Assembly: GCA_022828145.1 (NCBI GenBank)
Contig: JAJEJA010000104.1
Location: forward strand, 1-64,000
Length of the DNA: 64,000 nt
Reading direction: 5' to 3'
From: Candidatus Poribacteria bacterium
GTDB lineage: Bacteria > Poribacteria > WGA-4E > WGA-3G
The first letter of the stretch is position 1; the number at the start of each line of letters is the position of its first letter. The position numbers and the translations under genes are program-made. Under the pieces are notes generated by a model. That model was not told the DNA's origin. It was given only the letters and a program-made list of their open reading frames with translations, and did not search any database. This document shows positions 34,487 to 43,476 of this stretch, in pieces.

Positions 34487-36424
34487 TTACTCCGCAGTGC
34501 TTTCTTTAATTGACCGGAGGCGGCGTAGTACTTTTGCATTATTACTATTATGTTCTAAGAATTTTTCCCAGAGTGATGCTGCTTCATCGTTGTATCCTTT
34601 TGAAACATAGTAATCACCGAGTGCCAAAACAGGTATATCTGATTTTGGATTCATCTCTATCGCTTCTTTAAATGCTGCCACAGCAGCGTCTTCTTCACCT
34701 TTGCGTAGTGCGATTTCACCTTTCGCATAGGGAAGCAGCGTGTGATCTGGATATTTGTTTGATAAGCCTTCCAATAAAGTTTGTCCGTCCTCTTCTTTTC
34801 CAGACTTATGTAATGAGACAACAGCAAGTATAGTTCCTAAACCGTATTGGTATGTCAACGTTTTCTTTTCTTCGGCACTGTCAGCACTATTGAGGAGTCG
34901 TTCTGCTATTCTCGCAGCTGCTTTGTATTTTATCTGTGCTTTATTGAACTGATCATACTTGTAGCAGATATCCCCCAGCGTTTTCATTGTTATGAATGAA
35001 TCTCTTTTCTGTTCTACAAGGTCTTGAAAAATTATAGCTGTTTTTCTATTGTGTAGACGATAATGCAATACTTCAGCAAGACTTTGTAATGCGTCGGTGT
35101 CTTCCGGGTTCATAGCGACTGATCGTTCGAATGCATCTCGTTCTTTCTCAGGTTCACCGAGCATCTGATATATTTTACCAATATACCAATATACTTCTGC
35201 ATCTTTGTTACGATTTAAGCCGACAACTGAGTTAAAAGTCTCCAACGCTTTTTCGTATTCCTCATTTGTATATTGATTCCGTCCTGTGCTGATAACTGCG
35301 TCAATAACCTTACTATCTTTACTGGCTGCCTTTTTTAGAACGGCAGCTGCTTTCTGATGCATCCCGAGTTTTCTGTAGCAGATTGAGAGTCGTAGATAGG
35401 CGTGAGGATTTAGTTTTGCTTTCTCGGCTTCAGCTCTGGCGATTGCGTCAAAGTACAGTGCCCCTGCGTCGCGGTAATTCTCATCATCGTAGAAGAATTT
35501 TGCGATCATGAGTTCAGCATCGTAGTATGTGCCTTGGTCGTCTGTTGCGATAGTAGTGCCACCACCGAAACTACTCATTACTTGTTCGGCAGATACACCG
35601 AACCCCGAGTCTGCCATAACAGCGCTGCTTTTCATTGCTGGACTTCTTTCAACGTTGCGTGGACGGTCTCTTTCTCTTCTTTCTTGTTGTCTTATCATTG
35701 CCCGTCCGATCTGTGTATCTTCAGGGTTTTCTGGTTTGGGAATTTCAGCATTGAGTTCGGTAAGTTCGGCTTTTGCTTTCTCAATTTGTGACTGTGCATC
35801 ATCAAGTCTACCATATTTTTTTACCATGAATTGAAGTGTTCGCTTCGCTTCAGTTTCGTCCTGTAGATGCTGTCTTTGTATGCGTGCTTTATTCTCGAGT
35901 GCTTGTGCAGCACGTTTACTTTGTGGATTTCTATTTGCAAAATTGTCAAATACTTCTACAGCTTGTTCAAATTTCTGTCCTTCTTCATAACTTTTCGCTA
36001 ACATTAATTGGGCATCATGACTTGTTTCAAGATGGGGATACTGGTTAACGATGGTGTCAAAATGTGTTGCTGCTTCATCGTATTTTTCTTCTCTAAAATT
36101 GTGCATCCCGAGCCGGTAGTGTGCTTCTGCAGCTTCATCACTCTCTGGTGCATCTGCGATAATTGCTTGATATGATTGAACACCCTTTGCTGGTTGATTC
36201 ATGCGTTCGATATTTAGCTTTCCAATAGCAAGTTGTGCTTTCCGTGCATCTTCTGTACCAGGATTGGTATCAACGATGCTCTGGTATGCCTCTAAGGCTC
36301 CACGGTAATCTTTCGCTTCAACCATTTGGTCAGCACTGTTCAATGCGCTGCCGGACAAACACCCCATTTGCCCCAATGATACTAAGACTAATACTGCGAT
36401 TAGCATGCAGTTGACATATTTCAT
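34487..36424 (-). CDS. Tetratricopeptide-repeat lipoprotein
   Basis: A 645-residue protein with a lipoprotein-like signal (hydrophobic stretch then GQMGC, Cys 22). Most of the rest is TPR units of 34-36 residues: an N-terminal set resembling outer-membrane assembly BamD/YbgF-type repeats (AIIADAPESDEAAEAHYRLG, DTIVNQYPHLETSHDAQLML), a low-complexity charged link (RQQERRERDRPRN), and a C-terminal set (KAASKDSKVIDAVI onward). It likely scaffolds complexes at the cell envelope. It starts 22 bases after the oxidoreductase gene. Confidence 0.85.
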   Translation of the reverse strand: MKYVNCMLIAVLVLVSLGQMGCLSGSALNSADQMVEAKDYRGALEAYQSIVDTNPGTEDARKAQLAIGKLNIERMNQPAKGVQSYQAIIADAPESDEAAEAHYRLGMHNFREEKYDEAATHFDTIVNQYPHLETSHDAQLMLAKSYEEGQKFEQAVEVFDNFANRNPQSKRAAQALENKARIQRQHLQDETEAKRTLQFMVKKYGRLDDAQSQIEKAKAELTELNAEIPKPENPEDTQIGRAMIRQQERRERDRPRNVERSPAMKSSAVMADSGFGVSAEQVMSSFGGGTTIATDDQGTYYDAELMIAKFFYDDENYRDAGALYFDAIARAEAEKAKLNPHAYLRLSICYRKLGMHQKAAAVLKKAASKDSKVIDAVISTGRNQYTNEEYEKALETFNSVVGLNRNKDAEVYWYIGKIYQMLGEPEKERDAFERSVAMNPEDTDALQSLAEVLHYRLHNRKTAIIFQDLVEQKRDSFITMKTLGDICYKYDQFNKAQIKYKAAARIAERLLNSADSAEEKKTLTYQYGLGTILAVVSLHKSGKEEDGQTLLEGLSNKYPDHTLLPYAKGEIALRKGEEDAAVAAFKEAIEMNPKSDIPVLALGDYYVSKGYNDEAASLWEKFLEHNSNNAKVLRRLRSIKESTAE

Positions 36425-36446
36425 GGTCCTTCTCCTTATTTATACG

Positions 36447-37580
36447 CTAATACATCTGTCTGGATGAACATAAATCTACTAACCCAAGAATATCTTGATA
36501 TGTATAACCTTCCTTTTCAATCAGTTCATTGCAGTCTATTCTGTTTTTCTCATCTGGTCCTTTACCGGCTGCCAGTATAGAGTTTGTTAGCCAGCTGGTG
36601 CGGACTCCGTTGACGCCTGATGTATAGTTTGTATCATAATCACCTTTGACAAGTCCGCATAACTGGTCTACTTTACTTTTTGGATATCCTTCGGGACGTG
36701 GATATGAAATAGGCTCTGGTTCTCCATCTTTTGGTATGAAGTTTATCCCATTTTTAATTTCAATAGTACCTTCGTCTCCTTCAAGTATGACCCACTCCTC
36801 AAATCCAACCCGTGTATTACCCATGATTGTAATAGTTCCTTCAGCGCCGTTATCAAGTTTAACATCTGAATAGGAGTTTATTTCAACGAACTTCGGTACG
36901 AGATTTCCGTCGTTGTCCTCAAACTTCATGTCCGTTGTGCCGTAGACTTCAGCAGGTAATGCATTTGTCATCCAGAGGAAGATGTCCTGTAAGTGACTAC
37001 CCGAGTCGTTTGGTTGTCCGCCGCCGGAGAAACGGGGATCTCCACGCCATCCACCGGCACCCCAACGTTGCGCCATGTAGACTTCAAACTTCTTAAGGTT
37101 TCCGATTTTCCCTTCAGCGATTGCCTGTCTTCCTGTGATATAGGTATTATCGTAGTGGCGTTGGTATCCGCCGACGAGGTGTAGATCGCTACCGATAGCG
37201 ATTTTCGTTATTGTGATTGCGTCACCGACGATGTTTGCCATCGGTTTTTCAACAATGACATGACACCCGGCACGGAGGGCGTACTTTACATGAATATCAT
37301 GCAAAGAATGGGGTGAGAAGACTCCAACAATATCTAAGTCTTCGTGATTGAGCATCTCAATAAATTCATGTTCCCCCAGATAGCGTTTGAGGTTGTTGGG
37401 TTTGTAATCTTCGACGCGTTGTTGCAGTGCATTTTCTAATGCGTCTAAACTACCCTCATGTGCGTCAGCAGCAGCGACGACTTCGGCGTCCGGGCGCGTT
37501 GCAAATCCCATTGTGTTTCCGCGACCAGCACCCCCTGGTCCAATCACACCAACTCTTAATATGTCATTCTTGCTTGGCAT
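36447..37580 (-). CDS. Gfo/Idh/MocA family oxidoreductase, copy 2
   Basis: A 377-residue dehydrogenase. The ATG at 37580 (MPSKNDILRVGVIGPGGAGRG) is chosen over a TTG 9 codons earlier because the GGAG lies in between. The NAD loop is GPGGAGRG and the hallmark is VEKPMAN near residue 93; RWGAGGWRGDPRFSGGGQPNDSGSHLQDI holds the substrate-side His. Sugar-related oxidation is expected. It is only distantly related to copy 1 (1208-2230). Confidence 0.88.
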   Translation of the reverse strand: MPSKNDILRVGVIGPGGAGRGNTMGFATRPDAEVVAAADAHEGSLDALENALQQRVEDYKPNNLKRYLGEHEFIEMLNHEDLDIVGVFSPHSLHDIHVKYALRAGCHVIVEKPMANIVGDAITITKIAIGSDLHLVGGYQRHYDNTYITGRQAIAEGKIGNLKKFEVYMAQRWGAGGWRGDPRFSGGGQPNDSGSHLQDIFLWMTNALPAEVYGTTDMKFEDNDGNLVPKFVEINSYSDVKLDNGAEGTITIMGNTRVGFEEWVILEGDEGTIEIKNGINFIPKDGEPEPISYPRPEGYPKSKVDQLCGLVKGDYDTNYTSGVNGVRTSWLTNSILAAGKGPDEKNRIDCNELIEKEGYTYQDILGLVDLCSSRQMY

Positions 37581-37626
37581 TCTATTTATTTCTCCAAGGT
37601 ATGTCAAATTATTGACAGTCGTAGGT

Positions 37627-37857
37627 TCAATTTGTATACTCGTATACAGGCAATGTTATAGTTTGTATAGGTTTCTGTTTATTCCACACAATTTGTTGTA
37701 AACGATCAACAGTTTCGGGTGAGAAAAATTGTTCACCTGTTTCAAGGTTGACTCGGGCAGGTGTATTTTTAATAATGATCAACTTGCCATCTATTTCAAG
37801 CGTGTAAGTAACCTTCTGATCAATTAGGGTTTCATCCCAGACTACTTTGTCTTTCAT
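37627..37857 (-). CDS. YgiT/MqsA-like small protein without zinc ligands
   Basis: A 76-residue protein whose middle and end resemble the N-terminal domain of MqsA-type antitoxins: IIIKNTPARVNLETGEQFFSPETVDRLQQIV, where relatives have a CxxC around ARVCxxCGEEYF. Here the cysteines are replaced (NLETG). No toxin gene is next to it in either direction, so it is an orphan. It lacks a clear ribosome binding site, which lowers confidence. Its role as a DNA-binding antitoxin-like protein is inference. Confidence 0.6.
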   Translation of the reverse strand: MKDKVVWDETLIDQKVTYTLEIDGKLIIIKNTPARVNLETGEQFFSPETVDRLQQIVWNKQKPIQTITLPVYEYTN

Positions 37858-37940
37858 TTTTTTTCAACTAATTCAGTGTATCATAATAGTGCAATGAATA
37901 TCAATAAAATAATGATTCATTATTCAAAATACCAACTGTT

Positions 37941-38681
37941 TTACCCTGTAAATACTTTGAATAGTCTTCTAAGAGGATCATAAAACTCATCCACAACGCG
38001 TTCTTTCAGCGGAATAATTGCATTATCTGTAATCGTGATATGCTCAGGACAAACTTTCGTACAGCATTTGGTGATGTTGCAATACCCAATCCCGTCCTCA
38101 TTTTTCAATTCTTCCAGTCTATTCTCTGTATCTATGGGGTGCATTTCTAATGAAGCCGCATAGACTAAGTAGCGAGGACCTATAAACGCATCGTGAAGAT
38201 CATGTTCCCGTAGAACATGGCATACATCTTGGCACAAAAAGCACTCAATACATTTTTTAAACTCTTGGATATGATCAATATCGACCTGTTCCATTCGCCA
38301 GGTACCATCTTCAGCATCTGGGGGTCTCGGTGTGAAAGGTTTCATCTTTTCTTTGACTTTGTAATTCCACGAAACATCCGTAACAAGGTCTTTGATTAGC
38401 GGAAATGCCCGCATCGGTTCAACGGTGACAGGTTCGTCAAGCGGTAAGTCGCTAAGCCGTGTCATACACAGTAATTTAGGGTTTCCGTTAACTTCTGCCG
38501 AACAGGATCCACATTTTCCTGCTTTACAATTCCATCTGACAGCGAGGTCATTTGCTTGTTCTGCTTGGATTCTGTGGACTGCGTCTAAAACCACCATTCC
38601 TTCAGATACTTCTGTTTCGTAATCCACAAATTCTGCTGTATCCGCATCGCCACGCCAGATTTTAAATGTTGCTTTATCCAT
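37941..38681 (-). CDS. sdhB: Succinate dehydrogenase/fumarate reductase iron-sulfur subunit
   Basis: A 246-residue subunit carrying electrons between the flavin and quinone sites. The plant-type [2Fe-2S] ligands are C52, C57, C60 and C72 (NCKAGKCGSC... LLC). The bacterial ferredoxin part has CIECFLCQDVC (144-154) and CNITKCCTKVCP (201-211), which give the [4Fe-4S] and [3Fe-4S] clusters. It is third in the operon after the membrane anchor and flavoprotein. Confidence 0.93.
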   Translation of the reverse strand: MDKATFKIWRGDADTAEFVDYETEVSEGMVVLDAVHRIQAEQANDLAVRWNCKAGKCGSCSAEVNGNPKLLCMTRLSDLPLDEPVTVEPMRAFPLIKDLVTDVSWNYKVKEKMKPFTPRPPDAEDGTWRMEQVDIDHIQEFKKCIECFLCQDVCHVLREHDLHDAFIGPRYLVYAASLEMHPIDTENRLEELKNEDGIGYCNITKCCTKVCPEHITITDNAIIPLKERVVDEFYDPLRRLFKVFTG

Positions 38682-38717
38682 CCTTTATTCCTTCCAGTAT
38701 ATGCCAATATGTTTTGT

Positions 38718-40535
38718 TTATCCCATTTCTTCAATAATTTGCCGTTGTTCATCTGTCAATTCAGGAACGATCTCGCGTCGAATAGACATTGTATTGTCAT
38801 CAGTTTTATGGATAATCGTGTTGTATTTTCCAGCACCTGGCTCCTCCTTCTCAGGAAAGTCATCGCGGGAATGTGCGCCGATGCTTGCTTTTCGTTCGAG
38901 CGCAGCAAGCGCAATTGCCTCTGACACAGTAAGGAGACAGTCAAGATCAAGTGCAGTATGCCATCCTGCATTGTATTCCCGATTGCCGACTACGTGTGTG
39001 TTCTCAGCTTTTTCACATAACATCTTTATCTCTTCAATTGCTTGATTCAGACTTTCTTGACTTCGAGCAATGCCTACTAATTGTTGCATCTTTTCTTGTA
39101 GTTGTGATTGGATTTCATAAGGATTATCACCTTCTGGAGGATTATCAAAAGGTTTCAAGACGTGTTGTGCGATCTCCTCAATATGACTTTCCTCAATTGG
39201 AACAGCATCGTTTTCGGTTGCAAATTGTGCAGCGTACTCTCCGGCGCGTTTACCAAACACGAGCAGATCAGACAGTGAATTCCCGCCGAGTCTATTTGCT
39301 CCGTGTAATCCTGCTGCACATTCACCAGCTGCGAATAGTCCGGGAACACATGTCATCTGAGAATCTGCATCAACCCGAATACCGCCCATAATATAATGTG
39401 TTGTTGGACCTACTTCCATCGGTTCTTGTGTAATGTCAATGTCTGCGAGTTCTTTGAATTGGTGGTACATACTGGGTAGTTTTCTCCGGATATGTTCTTC
39501 AGCATTCGGTAGTTTTTCTTTAATCCAAGCGATATCCAAGAACACGCCGCCGTGTGGACTACCTCTTCCTTCCTGCACTTCCCGCACAATACATCGTGCA
39601 ACATGGTCTCGCGTCAACAGTTCTGGGGGTCTCCGCGCCTCTCGGTCTCCTTGTGTGTATAACCATCCCTCTTCAGGACTCTCAGCTGTTGTATTGGCAT
39701 ATAGTTCCGGTATATCGTTGAACATAAACCGCTGTCCTTCGCTATTTGTCAGGATACCGCCTTCACCTCTAACACCTTCAGTAACTAAAATACCTTTGAC
39801 ACTTGGGGGCCAAACCATTCCTGTGGGGTGAAATTGGACGAATTCCATATCAATCAGTTCAGCACCTGCGTGATATGCAAGCGAATGTCCGTCCCCTGTA
39901 TATTCCCAGCTGTTACTCGTGACCTGATATGCTTTTCCAACACCCCCTGTGGCTAAGACAACTGCTTTTGCAGCAAAGACCTTGAATCTCCCCTTTTCTC
40001 GTTCATAACCGATAGCACCTGAGACTCTATCACCAGTCTTAAGGAGGGATATGATTGTATTCTCCATATAGACGTCAATCCCTTGGTGAATTCCGTGGTC
40101 TTGTAATGCGCGGATCATCTCTAAACCGGTTCGGTCTCCCACATGAGCGAGTCTTGGGTACTGATGTCCTCCGAAGTTGCGTTGGAGGATACTCCCATCT
40201 TGTGTGCGGTCAAAGAGTGCTCCCCATTTTTCAAGTTCCCGCACACGTTCCGGTGATTCTTTTGCGTGTAATTCTGCCATCCGTGCATCAGATAGATATT
40301 GGCCGCCCCGCATCGTATCTGCAAAATGCACTCGCCAGCTATCTCTCTCGTCTACATTCGCTAAAGCTGCAGCGACTCCGCCTTCCGCCATGACAGTATG
40401 TGCTTTACCGAGTAAGGACTTGCATACCAAGCCGACCCTCAGATCGCCTGTAGATGCTTCAATCGCAGCGCGTAAACCAGCTCCTCCGGCTCCAACTATT
40501 AATACATCATAATCAAAAGTCTCATAAGATGCCAA
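38718..40535 (-). CDS. sdhA: Succinate dehydrogenase/fumarate reductase flavoprotein subunit
   Basis: A 605-residue FAD protein that oxidises succinate in the respiratory chain. The FAD loop is VGAGGAGLRAA, H46 in KAHTVMAEGG is the covalent flavin attachment, and the substrate segment includes EFVQFHPTGM, TEGVRGEGG and HYIMGGIRVD; the capping Arg lies in RLGGNSLSDLLVFG. It lies 36 bases before sdhB. Confidence 0.94.
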   Translation of the reverse strand: MASYETFDYDVLIVGAGGAGLRAAIEASTGDLRVGLVCKSLLGKAHTVMAEGGVAAALANVDERDSWRVHFADTMRGGQYLSDARMAELHAKESPERVRELEKWGALFDRTQDGSILQRNFGGHQYPRLAHVGDRTGLEMIRALQDHGIHQGIDVYMENTIISLLKTGDRVSGAIGYEREKGRFKVFAAKAVVLATGGVGKAYQVTSNSWEYTGDGHSLAYHAGAELIDMEFVQFHPTGMVWPPSVKGILVTEGVRGEGGILTNSEGQRFMFNDIPELYANTTAESPEEGWLYTQGDREARRPPELLTRDHVARCIVREVQEGRGSPHGGVFLDIAWIKEKLPNAEEHIRRKLPSMYHQFKELADIDITQEPMEVGPTTHYIMGGIRVDADSQMTCVPGLFAAGECAAGLHGANRLGGNSLSDLLVFGKRAGEYAAQFATENDAVPIEESHIEEIAQHVLKPFDNPPEGDNPYEIQSQLQEKMQQLVGIARSQESLNQAIEEIKMLCEKAENTHVVGNREYNAGWHTALDLDCLLTVSEAIALAALERKASIGAHSRDDFPEKEEPGAGKYNTIIHKTDDNTMSIRREIVPELTDEQRQIIEEMG

Positions 40536-40619
40536 GTTTAAATTTCCTCTCTTTCAAGATTATACCGTTTCTATTCGTATTTATCGCATTACCGGTTTTT
40601 GTGAGATGTTGTGTAGCAT

Positions 40620-40679
40620 GACACAAACTAAAAGTTTGTGCTACAAAAAAAGAGACATTTTCAATTAGAAATAGTGTAA
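40620..40679. repeat. CACAAACTAAAAGTTTGTG hairpin and CATTTTCAATTAGAAAT repeat
   Basis: The hairpin belongs to the 32502 family and the adjoining ACATTTTCAATTAGAAAT belongs to the 13430 and 16484 family. Both lie inside the succinate dehydrogenase operon between the membrane and flavoprotein genes. Confidence 0.7.
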
Positions 40680-40680
40680 C

Positions 40681-41493
40681 TTAAAATGTAATATAATCTT
40701 TCCAACCCGTTGTTGCAATTATGCGAACATAAAGATCGGAGAATCCAACCCAACACAAACTCATCCATGCCCACAACATGTGTCGGCGATTAAGGCAACT
40801 GATACAGTTATACATATTCCTTCGAATCGGTGCTTTTGATAGTAAATCCACTATACCGCCAACTAAATGCCGTAATGAATGACACCCGAAAGTATATCCA
40901 CCCAATAAAACCACATTGATCGCTAAAACAATTGTGCCGATACCGATTCCGAAGGTTTTGCCACCATTGCCATCACTAAACCACAACGCTTCCCAAGCAT
41001 CATAAGCAAGGAGACCAACTATCACTATCGCTACATAGAGAAAATAGCGGTGTATATTTTGAATAATCAAAGGGAAAGATTGTTCCCCACGATAACCTTT
41101 ACGCGGTTCCGATACAGTGCATGATGGCGGATCAGCCCAGAATGCTTTGTAATATGCTCCCCGATAATAATAACAGGTAAAACGAAAACCGAGTGGTGCC
41201 CAAAGGATGAGAACTGCTGGTGTGATCAGTGCTGGCATCCAGTCAGGCATTGCACCAAACCAACTGTGTGCTATAGTATGTTCATCAATACCGAACAGAA
41301 GCGGTGAATAGAAAGGTGTCAGATAAGGTGCCTTTTCTGGCAGAAAATGTGCACCTTCAAATACACGAAAGGTTGCATATATTATAAACGTACCTAACCC
41401 AAGAAATACGACTAAAGGTTGAACCCACCACACATCTTTACGTTGGGTGTGAAAAGGTTTGTGTTCAGTTAATGTTAGTTCCGATTGCGCCAT
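40681..41493 (-). CDS. sdhC: Succinate dehydrogenase membrane anchor, cytochrome b-like (actinobacterial Sdh1 type)
   Basis: A 270-residue integral membrane protein with five or six helices. Family landmarks are YLTPFYSPLLFG, the FRFTCYYYRGAYYKAFWADPPSC segment, RGEQSFPLIIQNIHRYFLY and GGYTFGCHSLRHLVGG. A single long anchor with these motifs is the type seen with one class of actinobacterial succinate dehydrogenase, not the E. coli SdhC/SdhD pair; haem-binding His candidates are in these loops. First gene of the operon, with its own promoter about 70 bases upstream. Confidence 0.82.
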   Translation of the reverse strand: MAQSELTLTEHKPFHTQRKDVWWVQPLVVFLGLGTFIIYATFRVFEGAHFLPEKAPYLTPFYSPLLFGIDEHTIAHSWFGAMPDWMPALITPAVLILWAPLGFRFTCYYYRGAYYKAFWADPPSCTVSEPRKGYRGEQSFPLIIQNIHRYFLYVAIVIVGLLAYDAWEALWFSDGNGGKTFGIGIGTIVLAINVVLLGGYTFGCHSLRHLVGGIVDLLSKAPIRRNMYNCISCLNRRHMLWAWMSLCWVGFSDLYVRIIATTGWKDYITF

Positions 41494-41562
41494 AGGGGTT
41501 TCTTCTTTCTGTTTGTTTTTCTGACTTGTGTAATAATTCTATAAATCAACCGTATTTAGCAT

Positions 41563-41592
41563 ATTGTAGCACAGAATTATATTTTTTGTCAA
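41563..41592 (-). promoter_or_regulatory. Sigma-70 promoter of the succinate dehydrogenase operon
   Basis: On the minus strand, TTGACA (41592-41587) and TACAAT (41568-41563) are 18 bases apart, 70 bases before the first gene's start. Confidence 0.7.
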
Positions 41593-41603
41593 ATTTGTCA
41601 TCT

Positions 41604-41672
41604 GAGACGGCACTCGGAGATTGCCTACTACTATTCAGAAGAGACGGCACTCGGAGAGTGCCTACTACTATT
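41604..41672. repeat. Two tandem AGACGGCACTCGGAGAGTGC repeats
   Basis: Copies at 41605 and 41642 (37-base period) of the family seen at 21969 and 44930. The first copy has a TTGCC change that breaks the hairpin. They separate the succinate dehydrogenase promoter from the downstream end of the epimerase gene. Confidence 0.8.
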
Positions 41673-41693
41673 AAAACTTTACGCACCCATCAT

Positions 41694-42434
41694 TTAGTCA
41701 TTTAGCGTATGTGTCAAAGGTTGCCAACCGAGAAGCCTTTTCGCTTTTGAGAGGTTAATTTCTTTCTGTTCATGGTCTCCTGCGATATAAACGGCGTCAA
41801 AACCTTCATGTTCAACCGAAATTGCTGCAAGATATGCGCGTGCTAAATCTTCTTCATCTGTCCACCATATATGAACGGATGCATCTTTCGGCTGATTTTG
41901 TCTTTCTAACCACTGTTCACGCGTTGAGGGTCCCGTAATTCGTAGTGCAATTAGGGACATACCGTGCTCTCTTGAAAAATACTCACAGACCTGCTCACCG
42001 AAACTCTTCGTCAGACCGTAGACACCAGGATTATCGCGCGGCACGATGTCTTCATAGGGGAAACTGTTTCTTGTGCGTTCATGAACGGTGAATGTGCTTG
42101 TATATACACCGTGCTTGATCCCTGCTTCCTTCGCAGCATGGAGTAGTATATGCAATCCTTTTGCATTGACATCATAGTTAGCAACAATATCTGGAAAATC
42201 AGCGACAGATGAGCGATCACTTGTTGGACGTAGCATGACCATATAGACAAATGTGTCCATTCCATTTAAGGCTTCTTGAACAATGTTTGGGTCTGTTACA
42301 GAACCTTGAATATATTCTACTGAATCATCTTTGGGTGGGTTTACATCAAGAATACGGAAATTGTGATGTTCCTTCATGTAAGGTATGGTCATCGTTCCAA
42401 CATGTCCCGATCCCCCAACGAGCAAAACATTCAT
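41694..42434 (-). CDS. NAD-dependent epimerase/dehydratase (extended SDR)
   Basis: A 246-residue extended short-chain dehydrogenase. The NAD loop is VLLVGGSGHVGTM, acidic residue ILDVN follows, and the catalytic pair is YGLTK near residue 146 with an upstream TSTF. An AGGTGAT site precedes the ATG. A nucleotide-sugar or uronate step is likely; the enzyme is shorter than typical (around 300 residues). It is transcribed alone. Confidence 0.85.
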   Translation of the reverse strand: MNVLLVGGSGHVGTMTIPYMKEHHNFRILDVNPPKDDSVEYIQGSVTDPNIVQEALNGMDTFVYMVMLRPTSDRSSVADFPDIVANYDVNAKGLHILLHAAKEAGIKHGVYTSTFTVHERTRNSFPYEDIVPRDNPGVYGLTKSFGEQVCEYFSREHGMSLIALRITGPSTREQWLERQNQPKDASVHIWWTDEEDLARAYLAAISVEHEGFDAVYIAGDHEQKEINLSKAKRLLGWQPLTHTLND

Positions 42435-42498
42435 AAATCACCTATTATTGCGTGAGTTCCGTATTAGTAGCGCAAAATGTTTGTTTGCGTTTTATATG

Positions 42499-42527
42499 GC
42501 ACAATCTAACAGAATGTGCTACAAAAA
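42499..42527. repeat. GCACAATCTAACAGAATGTGC palindrome
   Basis: One copy of the palindrome family with trailing TACAAAAA, in the 154-base gap between the epimerase and PhyH genes. It is the same form as those at 54565 and 54595. Confidence 0.7.
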
Positions 42528-42588
42528 CCTGCGTCCTTTGTAAAACATACTCTATGACTCTCGGACGATTTTATTTATGGAGCTAACG

Positions 42589-43449
42589 TTATTCTATGTA
42601 TTTGTAATCTCCATGTTTTATACGTAGATCAAATGCATCCTCTGGATTCCAAGTCGGCATATCTGATGGCACTTCATAAGCGAATTGCTCAGTATCAGAT
42701 TCATAACGATTGGTATTGCGTTCATGGAGGGCGCGCTGATACATTTTACAACGTTGTGTAAGGAAATCGTTTTGCCACCATTTGTACCGTTGATTCCATT
42801 GCGGTGTCCGCTGGTCAAAATAGATGACTCTTCGCAACGTATCACTTGTATTGATCTTACTCCCATGAAGTACCTTAGTATGATGCAGTAGAATATCACC
42901 TGGTTCAACTTCAGCAGGAACAGCATCGGAACGATTAAAATTATCTTCACCTTTATCTATTTCCTTTTGTGCCTTTTCAATACTCCACAGATGACTTTTC
43001 GGTATAACCCAGACACAACCGTTATCAACAGTGGATTTATCAATGTAGATATCGACGTTAAAAATCGGCAGGTTCTCACGAATGGCATTACCGTCACGGT
43101 GCCATCGCACAGAGGATCCGTGTTTAGGTAGTTTGAAAACGAGTGATTCATAACAGGGAACAAAATCTGGTCCGATGATTCTATTCAGTAGATCACCGAT
43201 AAAGGGATGACCGAGTAATCGCAGTGAAAATTCGTTGGGGTGTGAATGAAGATAGGTGAGATAGTAAGGAATTCCTTCGGGACCCCGCATACACCATTCA
43301 TCTGTGGGCCCCTCATCCAAGATTTCATCTATGAGTCGTTGACTTTCTCGCTGAATTACTGCGAGTTCATCAGGTTGTATCACATTTTTGAGGATAAGAT
43401 AACCGTTATCATTGAAGAATTGAATCTCATTGTTCGTGATTTTTTGCAT
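42589..43449 (-). CDS. Phytanoyl-CoA dioxygenase (PhyH) family protein, copy 2
   Basis: A 286-residue Fe(II)/2-oxoglutarate oxygenase. The iron site is H117-R-D119 in VRWHRDGNAI with distal H195 in TKVLHGSKIN, and the 2-oxoglutarate Arg lies in SDTLRR. CVWVIPKSHL marks the core strand. Its start lies 28 bases after the DarT-DarG-like gene, same strand, so co-transcription is possible. Substrate unknown. Confidence 0.88.
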   Translation of the reverse strand: MQKITNNEIQFFNDNGYLILKNVIQPDELAVIQRESQRLIDEILDEGPTDEWCMRGPEGIPYYLTYLHSHPNEFSLRLLGHPFIGDLLNRIIGPDFVPCYESLVFKLPKHGSSVRWHRDGNAIRENLPIFNVDIYIDKSTVDNGCVWVIPKSHLWSIEKAQKEIDKGEDNFNRSDAVPAEVEPGDILLHHTKVLHGSKINTSDTLRRVIYFDQRTPQWNQRYKWWQNDFLTQRCKMYQRALHERNTNRYESDTEQFAYEVPSDMPTWNPEDAFDLRIKHGDYKYIE

Positions 43450-43476
43450 AAAGTCGTTTCCTTTCTTACGTTTGCG

